From contig NZ_LN831026.1 of NCBI RefSeq assembly GCF_001457455.1, positions 1,674,001-1,738,000 of the forward strand: a stretch of DNA of 64,000 bases. Direction: 5' to 3'. This DNA is from Corynebacterium diphtheriae. GTDB taxonomy: Bacteria; Actinomycetota; Actinomycetes; Mycobacteriales; Mycobacteriaceae. This document shows positions 8,045 to 16,601 of the stretch, piece by piece; within the stretch, counting starts at the first letter, position 1; every line of letters begins with the position of its first letter. Both the position numbers and the translations under genes were made by a program. Under the pieces are notes generated by a model. The model saw nothing but the letters and a program-made list of their open reading frames with translations. It did no database searches and was not told the origin of the DNA.

Positions 8045-8839
8045 ATGCCGCAACCGTCATCGTTTCCCCGCCGCTACGCCATCACTATCGCAGCTCTAGG
8101 CGCCACAATCGCTTTGGTCATCGCAGGTTTTTGGACAGGCGGTGCTGCACTAAAAAGCTCCTTGAACGATTCTTCGCCGACTAGTGAATCTTCAAATGCT
8201 CAGGCTTCTTCCAGGTCTCAGACTCCCAACAGCGCTACGCCCACCTCTGTGGCAAAGACTGAGGAGCCAGACCCCTACCACGACCTGAAAACTTTAAATT
8301 CTGGGGTATCCCCAGCCGGTTTTGGAACTTTTTCGATGACCGGACCGGCCCATATCGAGGCTGCTTCCTATGATTCAATGCCCTATGAGCTCCCCCTTAA
8401 CCCCGCTGGTCCACAGGCAACGATGGTGCGCTGGGTAAATGGTTGGGGTCAGTCTCCTGCCACAGCTGAGCAGGGCACGACTTATGTATTAGGGCACGCG
8501 TGGGGGCAGCAACGATTGGTTTTTAACCCAATTTCTGAGGTAGTAACGTCCAACGTCGATTTTGATCGCCCTACTATTGTCCGCGGCGACGATGGCGTCG
8601 AGGTCACTCGTTATCACACAAGCGTGTTAAATGGCTCAGTGGTGACCATGACTGACCCCGACGGACATGGCCGCGCATGGGAAGTAACTGGTGCTTACTT
8701 AGTCAACAAATACGAGGCTATCGACGACTCCGAGCTTGTCGACGATTCCATCCCAGGGCGCATCGTCTTGATCGCATGCTCGGTCGACGGGTCCGTTGAC
8801 CTTGAATACAACGTTATTGTGACCGGCGAACTGATCTAG
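8045..8839 (+). CDS. Exported sortase-like protein (class E/F type), catalytic Arg apparently missing
   Basis: 264 residues. A membrane segment at about 13-33 follows a basic N-terminus. Then comes a Ser/Thr/Pro-rich linker (about 40-75) and a sortase beta-barrel. The sortase His (YVLGHAWG, about 151) and Cys (LIACS, about 245) are present. In class F enzymes an Arg lies two residues before the NVVV strand. Here the matching strand reads LEYNVIV, so Glu/Leu stands at that place and no Arg follows the Cys. It may be inactive, or use another residue. No LPXTG substrate gene is nearby. A TAGGAAG Shine-Dalgarno precedes the ATG at 8045. The longer frame overlaps thrC and was rejected. Confidence 0.72.
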   Translation: MPQPSSFPRRYAITIAALGATIALVIAGFWTGGAALKSSLNDSSPTSESSNAQASSRSQTPNSATPTSVAKTEEPDPYHDLKTLNSGVSPAGFGTFSMTGPAHIEAASYDSMPYELPLNPAGPQATMVRWVNGWGQSPATAEQGTTYVLGHAWGQQRLVFNPISEVVTSNVDFDRPTIVRGDDGVEVTRYHTSVLNGSVVTMTDPDGHGRAWEVTGAYLVNKYEAIDDSELVDDSIPGRIVLIACSVDGSVDLEYNVIVTGELI

Positions 8840-9087
8840 TTGGTTCGACGCGCGATGAGGGCGTCGATAAGCGACGTTAAGGTTTGTTCCGCCCCACCAG
8901 AGGTAGTGTCGTTATCAGTGCGCTGACGCCGTCCTGACGCGGATTGCTTGGCGGTCACGCTCAGTATGTTTCCTTCCAAGGTCAGCGGCGTGTCTGCCCC
9001 TGTCGCTGTGGATTCGATAGCGGTAGCAAATGCATACAGCTCACCTACGGTGGCATTGCTGAGATCAAGACTTAGTTTCATAGACAT
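8836..9087 (-). CDS. Small conserved hypothetical protein downstream of hmuO
   Basis: 83 residues, no membrane segment, starting MSMKLSLDLSNATVGELYAF, with a basic-polar linker (SGRRQRTDND) in the middle. No function recognised. The start at 9087 is set by the GAGAGGAG ribosome binding site upstream. That site lies inside a strong hairpin (9093-9140), which also looks like the hmuO terminator, so expression may depend on read-through and unfolding. The stop overlaps the end of the convergent sortase-like gene by 4 bp. Confidence 0.65.
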   Translation of the reverse strand: MSMKLSLDLSNATVGELYAFATAIESTATGADTPLTLEGNILSVTAKQSASGRRQRTDNDTTSGGAEQTLTSLIDALIARRTN

Positions 9088-9092
9088 GCTAA

Positions 9093-9140
9093 AAGCTCCT
9101 CTCAATAACGGTGAATGCTCACCAGCTTAGAGAGGAGCTT
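9093..9140 (-). terminator. hmuO terminator that includes the next gene's RBS
   Basis: Perfect 11-bp stem: AAGCTCCTCTC (9093-9103, plus-strand view) and GAGAGGAGCTT (9130-9140), with a 26-nt loop that has its own GGTGA/TCACC stem. On the minus strand the 3' arm is followed by TT, giving a terminator for hmuO. The same arm carries the GAGAGGAG Shine-Dalgarno of the gene starting at 9087, so it can also block its translation. Confidence 0.7.
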
Positions 9141-9173
9141 AAGAATCTCGCATCGGGGCAATCCCTGATTTAC

Positions 9174-9821
9174 TTACAGGCCTTTACCCAAATCTGCGAA
9201 AACTTGGTGGTTGAAAACGAAAGCATCGGTTGCTTCTTTCAAAAGGTGCTCACGCTGTTCATCGCTAAGCTCTAGGTTGTTGAGCTTTTCACGGTACTCA
9301 TCCTTGTAGACCTTGAGCTTGGCGATCCCCTCGAAGTGGTAGAAACCTAGGGCTTCAGGATCAACGCCGTAGTGGCGCTGCATCATACGTGCGATAACCT
9401 GTCCGCCCGAGAGATCCCCGAGGTAGCGCACGTAGTGGTGAGCAACTAGCGCTGGGCCGTCAACATTGTCGCGGATTTCTTCAAGACGATTCACGTAATC
9501 AATAACAGCTGGCGATGCTGTGATGCGTGATCGCCACTCACTACTACCGTTTAGCTTGTCTAGGTCGCGTGCCAAAACCTCAGCACGGTTGAGAGCGGGA
9601 TCGAGAAGGGACTCCGCAAATCCGCTGGCACGCACGGCATCTACTGCCTGCTCTAGTGCCGTGTAGAACAACCATGCTTGCTCCTGCAGACGAGTAAATT
9701 CCGCTACCCCCAAGCGACCTTTTAGCAGGTCGCTCATGAAGGTGGAGTGCTCAGCTTTTTCGTGGGCTTGTGCGGTGGACTGCTTGAGTTCGACAGCGAG
9801 GCCTGCGGTTGCAGTGGTCAT
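9174..9821 (-). CDS. hmuO: Haem oxygenase HmuO
   Basis: 215 residues, the length and sequence I recall for C. diphtheriae HmuO. It opens haem to biliverdin, CO and Fe2+, releasing host haem iron in the cytoplasm. The proximal haem ligand is His20 (QSTAQAH), and the distal-helix glycines lie in [16 protein letters not shown] chose the ATG at 9821, the published N-terminus, rather than the longer frame. A DtxR-type half site lies at 9881-9899. In C. diphtheriae the gene is known to be iron-repressed by DtxR and haem-activated through the ChrAS and HrrAS two-component systems. Confidence 0.98.
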   Translation of the reverse strand: MTTATAGLAVELKQSTAQAHEKAEHSTFMSDLLKGRLGVAEFTRLQEQAWLFYTALEQAVDAVRASGFAESLLDPALNRAEVLARDLDKLNGSSEWRSRITASPAVIDYVNRLEEIRDNVDGPALVAHHYVRYLGDLSGGQVIARMMQRHYGVDPEALGFYHFEGIAKLKVYKDEYREKLNNLELSDEQREHLLKEATDAFVFNHQVFADLGKGL

Positions 9822-9880
9822 AGATGAAGAAAAACTTTCGTATGGACACATCGTGCGTTTTGATCAATAACCTAGAAAGT

Positions 9881-9899
9881 ACTTAGGTTAGGTTCCCCT
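9881..9899 (-). promoter_or_regulatory. DtxR-type operator in the hmuO promoter
   Basis: ACTTAGGTTAGGTTCCCCT contains TTAGGTTAG, a perfect left half of the DtxR consensus TTAGGTTAGCCTAACCTAA. The other half is degenerate. It lies about 60 bp upstream of the hmuO ATG. DtxR control of hmuO is established for C. diphtheriae; the exact boundaries here are my reading. Confidence 0.7.
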
Positions 9900-9960
9900 C
9901 ACATCAACCAGATAGTTGATTCTTCCACTCACCGAGCGATCGACCTCACCACATCAACCG

Positions 9961-12900
9961 CTAATAGTCATGTTCAATACTATCGACGCCCCAAAACACC
10001 TCATCTACTACTTGTCGTGCACGGCGGGTGACCTTCAAATAGTGATCAAGGTACTGCTGCGAATCCGAAGGTTCCCAACCAGCCGCACCTGCTACCGCTG
10101 CAAGCTGAGTCCCCTGCTGCGGCAGCTGATCCACGCGTTTTCCGCGCACCAACACAATGGCGTTTCGTGCTCGTGTGGCAGTAAGCCACGCCTGGCGTAG
10201 CACCTCGACCTTTTCCGGTTCGATCACAGCGTGTTTTTCAATCACATCGAGGCTGTCCAACGTGGACGGGTTATGGAGATCCTGAAACTCGTGGGCATGC
10301 ATCATGGTCAGTAATTGAACGGTCCACTCAACATCCGTCAACGCACCCCGCCCAAGTTTGGTGTGGGTATTACGATCAGCTCCACGCGGCAATCGCTCAT
10401 TATCCACGCGAGCTTTCATCCGCCGGACCTCCCTAATAACTTTCTGGCTCACGCCAGCTTCGGGATAGCGCAAGGGCTCAATCATCTCGAGGAATCGAGC
10501 ACCGAGTTCCTGATCACCGGCGATAAAATCAGCCCGTAAAAGCGCTTGGATTTCCCATACTTCACCCCAACGCTCGTAATACTGCTTATAGGATTCCAGC
10601 GTGCGTACAACAGCACCCGAACGCCCCTCAGGACGCAACCCTAAATCCACGTCAAGCGGCGGATCGCCACTCGGCTTGGCCAGACGCGATCGCATCGAAT
10701 CGCATACTCCAATCGCCCATTTCACCGCGGCTTCATCCGATACCCCCTCGGTTGGTTCACATACGAACATCACATCAGCGTCGGAACCATAACCTAGCTC
10801 TGAACCACCTAAGCGCCCCATACCGATCACAGCAATGCGCGCTGGTGGCACCGAATTCTTATCCCCTGTCGAGCCGATTAACGAAGCCCGAATTTCGGCC
10901 TGCAAACCGGCTTCCAATACCGCATCCCACACATACGACAGTCGGCGGCAGACTTGTTGCACACTGAGCATTTGCAACAAATCTGCACTGGCAATGCGAG
11001 CCAGTTCGGCACGGCGAAGGGACCTAGCAACTGCAATAGCCACATCCGGATCATCGTGACGAGCCGCAGCTGCCACGATCGATTTGGTCACGCGGTCTTC
11101 TGAGGTTTCTAGAAGTTTCGGACGCGTGGCACCGTCGCCAAGCTGTTTCACAATGTCTGGCGCGGAGATGATCAAATCAGCCGTGTACGGAGAATTACCC
11201 AAAATCCGCATGAGACGCTGGCCGACGACCCCCTCATCGCGCAGCATCCTCAAAAACCACGTGCGATCGTAGGCGGCGTCAGAAAGTTTGCGGTAGTTCA
11301 AAAGACCCGCGTCAGGTTCTGCTGTCTCCGAGAGCCACTCCATGAGCGTGGGCAAAAGCATCGCTTGAATTTTGGCTTTCCTACTACCCCCCGCAGCAAG
11401 CGCATGAAGGTGGTCCATGGCGCGATCAGGAAATACATAACCCAACGCAGCGAGCTGAAGCTTTGCGGCTGCTGGGGAAAGCTTCAAGGTTCCCACCGAA
11501 ATATTGACGACGGAATCGAGCAGCGGTCGGTAGAACAGCTTTCGATGCAAGCTCGATATATGAAGGCGCGATGTTTTTAGCATCGCATTCATCTCATCGG
11601 TAGCACTTGCCAGTTTGGATGTTTTAAACCCTGCAGCTCGCGCTAGCCAACGCAGTTGCTTCGTTTTCGTTGCCTCCGGCATCGTGTGGGTGCGCTTTAC
11701 TTTTTGCAGCTGCAAGCGGTGTTCCAGCAATCGGAGAAACTCATAGGCACGAATGAGCTCAGCACCATCTTCGCGCCCAACGTATCCGCCCTCAATAAGC
11801 GCGTTCAGGGCGTCAATCGTAGAAAGCGTACGCAAGGATTCGTCGGATCGCCCATGAACAAGCTGCAAAAGCTGTACTGCAAATTCCACATCGCGCAACC
11901 CTCCCTCGCCAAGTTTTAGTTCGAGGTTTTTCAGTTTGGCTGGGACATTTTCTAAAACTCGGCGGCGCATTCGCTGCACGTTGTCAACAAAAGATTCCCG
12001 TTGGCTTGCTTCCCACACCATTGGCTGGAGTTTCTCGCTATAGGCTTGCCCAAGCGGCATATATCCGGTCATCGGCCGGTGCTTGAGTAAAGCTTGGAAC
12101 TCCCAAGTTTCAGCCCATCTCTTGTAATACACAACATGGGAATCTAGGGTACGTACCAGCACCCCATGTTTGCCTTCGGGGCGAAGTGCTGCATCGACTT
12201 CGAAGAAACAAGCACAACCAATGCGAATAAACTCCCCTGCTAGCCGAATAGCTTTAGGAGTTACCGGCTCAGCAACGAAGATGACATCAACATCTGAAAT
12301 GTAATTGAGTTCCTGAGCACCGCATTTGCCCATCGCCATAACAGCCAGATGTGTGTCCACTTCACCTTCTGGATACACATGTGCCACGGCGACGGCCAGT
12401 GCAGCGGTCAATGCAGCATCCGCCAGATCAGCTAATGCCTTGGTGACGGTCACAAATGGAGCCTCCGGCAATCCGGTGCGATGAATGTCTTCGGGGTAGG
12501 TGCCGGCAAGATCAGCCGCTGCGATCCTCAGCAGCAACGAGCGATAGGTGGTTTTTAGTGCAACTTCTGCACGTTCCCCAGTAATTTCAGCACGGTAAGT
12601 ACCAGGTGTGGATAGATCAGTATTCGCGGTATCATCCGCGCTGAGATCAGCATCAAAGGAAAATTCCGAGTCTGAGTCCGAACCCTGCGGTTGCTGGGAT
12701 TCTGAAGAAAAGCTCGCAGGTGCGGCGCCGACGGAGCCGAGCATGAGCCGAAACGTCTCTTGCCTCGTCGGCATCGGCCTTTGTAATTCCGGCCATGTGT
12801 GTGGATGCGCTACAAGGTGGTCACCCAGTGCCGTGGATGCACCAAGGAGGGAAAACAGCTTTACGCGTAGCTCGGGGTCAGTGCGAAGTACATTGTGCAA

Positions 12901-13125
12901 TTGCCCTTTTTGTTCCCCCAATGCTTCCATCAATCGAATAATGGTGTTCAGTGCTAAGTCCGGATCCGCAGTTCCACTGAGGTGCCACAGAATTTCGGCG
13001 GCTTGTTCTGGGGCGTCGACTACTGTATCTGGATCATTGGAATACCAACCCAACCAGCACAGATCTTTTTCGGCGTTGGCGTTGCTAAAGCCCAGGGCTC
13101 CAATAGATGGAAGTGTTTTTCGCAT
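9961..13125 (-). CDS. glnE: Bifunctional glutamine synthetase adenylyltransferase/adenylyl-removing enzyme
   Basis: 1054 residues, two nucleotidyltransferase halves. The N-terminal (deadenylylating) half carries the motif GKCGAQELNYISDVDVIF near residue 260. The C-terminal (adenylylating) half carries GMGRLGGSELGYGSDADVMF near residue 770, each with the paired Asp residues that bind metal. It modifies the regulatory Tyr of GlnA (1..473) in response to nitrogen status via PII. GGAG lies about 9 nt before the ATG. It follows glnA2 by 50 bp on the same strand, an order conserved in corynebacteria, and is probably cotranscribed with it. Confidence 0.97.
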   Translation of the reverse strand: MRKTLPSIGALGFSNANAEKDLCWLGWYSNDPDTVVDAPEQAAEILWHLSGTADPDLALNTIIRLMEALGEQKGQLHNVLRTDPELRVKLFSLLGASTALGDHLVAHPHTWPELQRPMPTRQETFRLMLGSVGAAPASFSSESQQPQGSDSDSEFSFDADLSADDTANTDLSTPGTYRAEITGERAEVALKTTYRSLLLRIAAADLAGTYPEDIHRTGLPEAPFVTVTKALADLADAALTAALAVAVAHVYPEGEVDTHLAVMAMGKCGAQELNYISDVDVIFVAEPVTPKAIRLAGEFIRIGCACFFEVDAALRPEGKHGVLVRTLDSHVVYYKRWAETWEFQALLKHRPMTGYMPLGQAYSEKLQPMVWEASQRESFVDNVQRMRRRVLENVPAKLKNLELKLGEGGLRDVEFAVQLLQLVHGRSDESLRTLSTIDALNALIEGGYVGREDGAELIRAYEFLRLLEHRLQLQKVKRTHTMPEATKTKQLRWLARAAGFKTSKLASATDEMNAMLKTSRLHISSLHRKLFYRPLLDSVVNISVGTLKLSPAAAKLQLAALGYVFPDRAMDHLHALAAGGSRKAKIQAMLLPTLMEWLSETAEPDAGLLNYRKLSDAAYDRTWFLRMLRDEGVVGQRLMRILGNSPYTADLIISAPDIVKQLGDGATRPKLLETSEDRVTKSIVAAAARHDDPDVAIAVARSLRRAELARIASADLLQMLSVQQVCRRLSYVWDAVLEAGLQAEIRASLIGSTGDKNSVPPARIAVIGMGRLGGSELGYGSDADVMFVCEPTEGVSDEAAVKWAIGVCDSMRSRLAKPSGDPPLDVDLGLRPEGRSGAVVRTLESYKQYYERWGEVWEIQALLRADFIAGDQELGARFLEMIEPLRYPEAGVSQKVIREVRRMKARVDNERLPRGADRNTHTKLGRGALTDVEWTVQLLTMMHAHEFQDLHNPSTLDSLDVIEKHAVIEPEKVEVLRQAWLTATRARNAIVLVRGKRVDQLPQQGTQLAAVAGAAGWEPSDSQQYLDHYLKVTRRARQVVDEVFWGVDSIEHDY

Positions 13126-13175
13126 GTGGTGGTACTCCGAGTTTTGTCACCGATGAAAACGAGCGTGGCGATGTA

Positions 13176-14516
13176 TTAATTGTCGAGGTTATTGCGCAAT
13201 TCCCATGGGGTAATTTGCTGCTGGTAGTCGTGCCATTCGCGCCATTTGTTACGTAGGAAGTATTCAAAGACGTGCTCGCCAAGGATATCGGCTACCAATT
13301 CACTGCGTTCCATTTCTCGTAGCGCTTGGTCCAGGCTGGTTGGTAGGTCTTTGTATCCCATGGCGAGGCGCTCGCGACGTGTAAGCGAGCTGATGTCTTC
13401 TTCGGCTGCATCTGGGATCTCATAACCTTCGCGGATGCCTTTAAGTCCCGCACCTAGTAACACAGAAAACGCTAGGTAAGGGTTGCATGCGGAATCTGGT
13501 GAACGTACTTCCACACGACGTGATTCTGCTTTTGCTAGCCGGTAGGTAGGAACGCGAATGAGTGCTGACCGGTTCGAGGCGCCCCATGTGGCTGCAGTTG
13601 GTGCTTCGTTGCCAAAGAGGATGCGCTTGTAGGAGTTGGTCCACTGGTTAGTCACAGCCGAGATCTCATTGGCGTGGTGAATAATGCCGGCGATGAATCG
13701 TTTTGCGGTCACGGACAGTCCGTATTCATCATCTGGATCATGGAATGCGTTGATGTCACCTTCGAACAAGGACATGTGCGTGTGCATCGCGGAGCCGGCG
13801 TGATCCCTGAACGGCTTTGGCATAAAGGTGGCACCGATGTTGTTGTCGATAGCGACTTGTTTCATCAGATGTTTAAAGGTGATGATCGAGTCTGCCATGG
13901 TCAACACATCGGCGTGCCGGAGATCGATTTCTTGTTGTCCCGGCGCGGTTTCGTGGTGGGAGAATTCGACGGGGATGCCCATGCGGTCGAGTGCAAGCAT
14001 GGCTTCACGACGGAACATGGGGGCGTCGTTTTGGCTTGCTTGGTCGAAGTACCCGCCGTTGTCGGTTGGTACTGGTGGTAGGCCGTTCGTGCGAAGATTT
14101 TGGACGAGGAAGAATTCGATTTCTGGGGAGACGACGCAGTGGAATCCTTCGTCGGCGGCGAGTTGTACTTGTTTGTGAAGTACTTGGCGTGGGTCCGAGT
14201 TGGAGGCCTGGCCGTCGGGGTTGAGAATGTCGCAGAACATTCGGGCCGAGCGCATAGTGGGGTCGGAGTTGAGGCTCGGCAGCATTTTGAAGGTGGAGGG
14301 GTCAGGTAGCGCGATGGTATCGGCTTCTGAGATTCGGGAGAATCCTTCGATCGCGGAGCCGTCGAACCCGATGCCTTCTTCGAAGGCTGATTCGAGCTCT
14401 GAGGGGGCGACTGCTACTGATTTGAGAAATCCGAGGATGTCAGTGAACCAAAGTCGTACGAAGCGGACGTCTCGTTCTTCGATTTCTTGTAGCACGAATT
14501 CTTGTTGGGAGTTCAT
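13176..14516 (-). CDS. glnA2: Glutamine synthetase-like protein GlnA2
   Basis: 446 residues, complete type I GS fold: GFDGSAIEGF, SPEIEFF, HHETAPGQQEIDLRH, MPKPFRDHAGSAMHTH and NPYLAF are all present. The C-terminal region reads EDISSLTRRERLAMGY where GlnA has the adenylylated Tyr motif, so GlnE should not modify this paralogue. In C. glutamicum the equivalent gene is dispensable and its physiological role is unclear. I chose the ATG at 14516 by homology over the one at 14546. A TATACT hexamer near 14570 may be its -10 box. Confidence 0.95.
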   Translation of the reverse strand: MNSQQEFVLQEIEERDVRFVRLWFTDILGFLKSVAVAPSELESAFEEGIGFDGSAIEGFSRISEADTIALPDPSTFKMLPSLNSDPTMRSARMFCDILNPDGQASNSDPRQVLHKQVQLAADEGFHCVVSPEIEFFLVQNLRTNGLPPVPTDNGGYFDQASQNDAPMFRREAMLALDRMGIPVEFSHHETAPGQQEIDLRHADVLTMADSIITFKHLMKQVAIDNNIGATFMPKPFRDHAGSAMHTHMSLFEGDINAFHDPDDEYGLSVTAKRFIAGIIHHANEISAVTNQWTNSYKRILFGNEAPTAATWGASNRSALIRVPTYRLAKAESRRVEVRSPDSACNPYLAFSVLLGAGLKGIREGYEIPDAAEEDISSLTRRERLAMGYKDLPTSLDQALREMERSELVADILGEHVFEYFLRNKWREWHDYQQQITPWELRNNLDN

Positions 14517-14618
14517 ATCTCTTACGATACTTTCTGCTCGTGACATCGCACGGTCGCCCTATTGTTTTCGCAGTATATAGGCTCTTTTGGGTGGGGGTTG
14601 CGTGGTTATTTTCATGTT

Positions 14619-14658
14619 TTGTTATCGCGTGTCATAACAAACTGGTAGAACTCATGTC
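14619..14658 (+). promoter_or_regulatory. Inverted repeat and leaderless promoter before the CYTH-CHAD gene
   Basis: TTGTTAT (14619-14625) and ATAACAA (14634-14640) form a 7-bp palindrome in the glnA2/CYTH-CHAD divergent region, a possible operator. TAGAAC (14646-14651) is followed by 7 nt and then the ATG at 14659, giving a leaderless start. Confidence 0.4.
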
Positions 14659-16233
14659 ATGGGATTACAGCGCCAGTTGGAAGTAGAAGCGAAATACTCG
14701 GTTGACGCTACGGCAGCGGCGCCGGATATTAGTTCAGTGCCGGGCATCACTCGGGTGACTGCGCCAGAGGTTGTTCGGTTGTCTGCTACGTATTTTGATA
14801 CGGAGGATTTGCGGCTTTCGCGTGCCAAAATTACGTTACGACGCCGCACCGGTGGTCACGACGAAGGCTGGCATATTAAGGCTTCGACTCCGCAGGGGCG
14901 GAGGGAAACGCATGCTCCGTTGAGTGAGGATGTACCGCCTGAGTTGTTACAGGAGGTCCGCGCGATTGTACGAAATAGTCCACTGATTGCGGTGGCACGC
15001 GTGGATAATGAGCGGCATCTTTCTTTTGCTTCTGATTCTGAGAATCGTGTGCTTCTTGAGCTTTGCGACGATCACGTGCATTCCGTTTCGTATCTGGAAA
15101 AGGGCACGGAGCAGCGGTGGCGTGAGTGGGAAATCGAGGCTACTGCTTGTGCGCAACAATTAGGTCAAGCAGATAGTTTGTTGGAGGCTGCCGACTCAGT
15201 AGTTCGTGCTCAAGGGGCGACAGATCCGCAAAGTGGTTCCAAATTACAAAGTGCTTTAGGCGACTCGGCGTTCTATGTCCCGTCGCCTCCGCAACCTGCA
15301 GTTGTTGATTCTTCAAGCCCTGCATTCCCAGTGCTGGCTTCTTTGCAACGTGATAGTGCTGCGCTTATTCAATGGGATCCACGTGTTCGTCGTGATGAGC
15401 CCGATGCGGTTCATCAAATGCGCGTGATAACCCGTCAGTTGCGCAGTAATCTGCACACATTTAGAGAGTTTTTTACTCCACATTCCACAGAAAAGCTGGA
15501 GGCCAAACTGAAAGAATTGGCAGCTGTGCTAGGGAATGCGCGGGATTGCGAAGTAGTACAGGCTCGATTCCGTTTTATTTCTGATGATCTTGCTGCTTCG
15601 TTGTTGGATGAGTCAACGAGGGATTTCCTCCATCATGGTTTGGATGCTGACTACGCCAAAGCACATCACAGGATTAATTTAGCGCTGAACGATCAACGCT
15701 ACTTCGACCTTTTAAACGACATCGATAGCTTTCTAGCGTATCCTCCGCTGGTTGCTCAAACCAAGAGCACCGATTCGAGTTTTCCTGCGTTAGTGGAAAG
15801 TCTGGATGAGGCTTATGCAGCAATGCAGCGCCGATATTCCAAGGCGGCTCCGTGCTACAAAGATTTGGAAAAATCCTTGCCCGAATATGAGGAAACATTC
15901 CATGATCTGCGTAAATCTGTTAAAAAATTCCGCTATGCTGCCGATGCGATTGGCTCTTCTACCCCATTAGCAACAAAGAAACTAGTTCGCGCTTGTAAAA
16001 AACTACAAACAGACCTCGGTGAGTTTCAGGACACGGCGACGTCTCGGGTGATGATCCATAAAGCAGCGCGACATGCCGAGCTGCGTGGAGTGTCTAGCTT
16101 CGGGCTCGGCATCGTCTACTCCTATGAGTATCAACGCGCTGTGGTTCATTTGCGTGCCGCTAAGAAAAGCTACAAAGAAGTGTCCCAAGCGTATAAGGAC
16201 TTGCAAAAGAAGGCCAAGAAAAAGAAGAAGTGA
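14659..16233 (+). CDS. CYTH and CHAD domain protein
   Basis: 524 residues. The N-terminal 200 residues form a CYTH (triphosphate tunnel metalloenzyme) domain, with the opening E-V-E-A-K-Y motif and the basic ITLRRRTGG strand. The C-terminal 300 residues form a CHAD domain of alpha-helices with conserved His residues (DAVHQMRVITRQLRS, TFHDLRKSVKKFRYA). CHAD domains bind polyphosphate and CYTH domains often hydrolyse inorganic triphosphate, so a role in polyphosphate handling is likely. The Lys-rich C-terminus (KAKKKKK) is notable. It is divergent from glnA2. Confidence 0.92.
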   Translation: MGLQRQLEVEAKYSVDATAAAPDISSVPGITRVTAPEVVRLSATYFDTEDLRLSRAKITLRRRTGGHDEGWHIKASTPQGRRETHAPLSEDVPPELLQEVRAIVRNSPLIAVARVDNERHLSFASDSENRVLLELCDDHVHSVSYLEKGTEQRWREWEIEATACAQQLGQADSLLEAADSVVRAQGATDPQSGSKLQSALGDSAFYVPSPPQPAVVDSSSPAFPVLASLQRDSAALIQWDPRVRRDEPDAVHQMRVITRQLRSNLHTFREFFTPHSTEKLEAKLKELAAVLGNARDCEVVQARFRFISDDLAASLLDESTRDFLHHGLDADYAKAHHRINLALNDQRYFDLLNDIDSFLAYPPLVAQTKSTDSSFPALVESLDEAYAAMQRRYSKAAPCYKDLEKSLPEYEETFHDLRKSVKKFRYAADAIGSSTPLATKKLVRACKKLQTDLGEFQDTATSRVMIHKAARHAELRGVSSFGLGIVYSYEYQRAVVHLRAAKKSYKEVSQAYKDLQKKAKKKKK

Positions 16234-16242
16234 TTGAGTGTT

Positions 16243-16434
16243 TTAATCCCACTCGTCGTCTTTTTCGTCCTCCGCATCTGCGGCTTCATTGCGTGCTTGA
16301 GCTATTTCGAGAGCATGTCGGGCTTCTTCTGCGGAGGCGTATGGCCCCATTCGGTTGCTAAAGCTTGATGCTTTTCCTTGTTCAACTTCTCCGGTTTCGA
16401 TGTTAAAAAACCATTGAGCATCTGTGTTGGACAT
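16243..16434 (-). CDS. Small conserved actinobacterial protein
   Basis: 63 residues with the pattern WFFNIETGEVEQGKASSFSNRMGPYASAEEA spread over residues 8-38 and an acidic tail (DEKDDEWD). Similar short proteins occur next to glnA2/glnE in other actinobacteria. Function unknown. An AGGAG site lies about 11 nt before the ATG at 16434. It is convergent with the CYTH-CHAD gene, 9 bp apart. Confidence 0.75.
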   Translation of the reverse strand: MSNTDAQWFFNIETGEVEQGKASSFSNRMGPYASAEEARHALEIAQARNEAADAEDEKDDEWD

Positions 16435-16601
16435 AGTGCATATTCTCCTATGTGGTGATGGTAAGTTCTTTCTGCCAGAATGCCAGCACTGTGGAGTATC
16501 TCGCTACCCCAGTGCGCACCGAAGTGCTGAAAGCACTAGAGTATTCACAGCGCATCTGTGCGCTTAGATCTTGTTCACGTTTTATAAGGAGCCCCCGCGC
16601 A

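Noticed and set aside
12608..13156. 182-codon plus-strand frame antisense to glnE
   Set aside because: Antisense to the conserved N-terminal part of glnE; no start signals.
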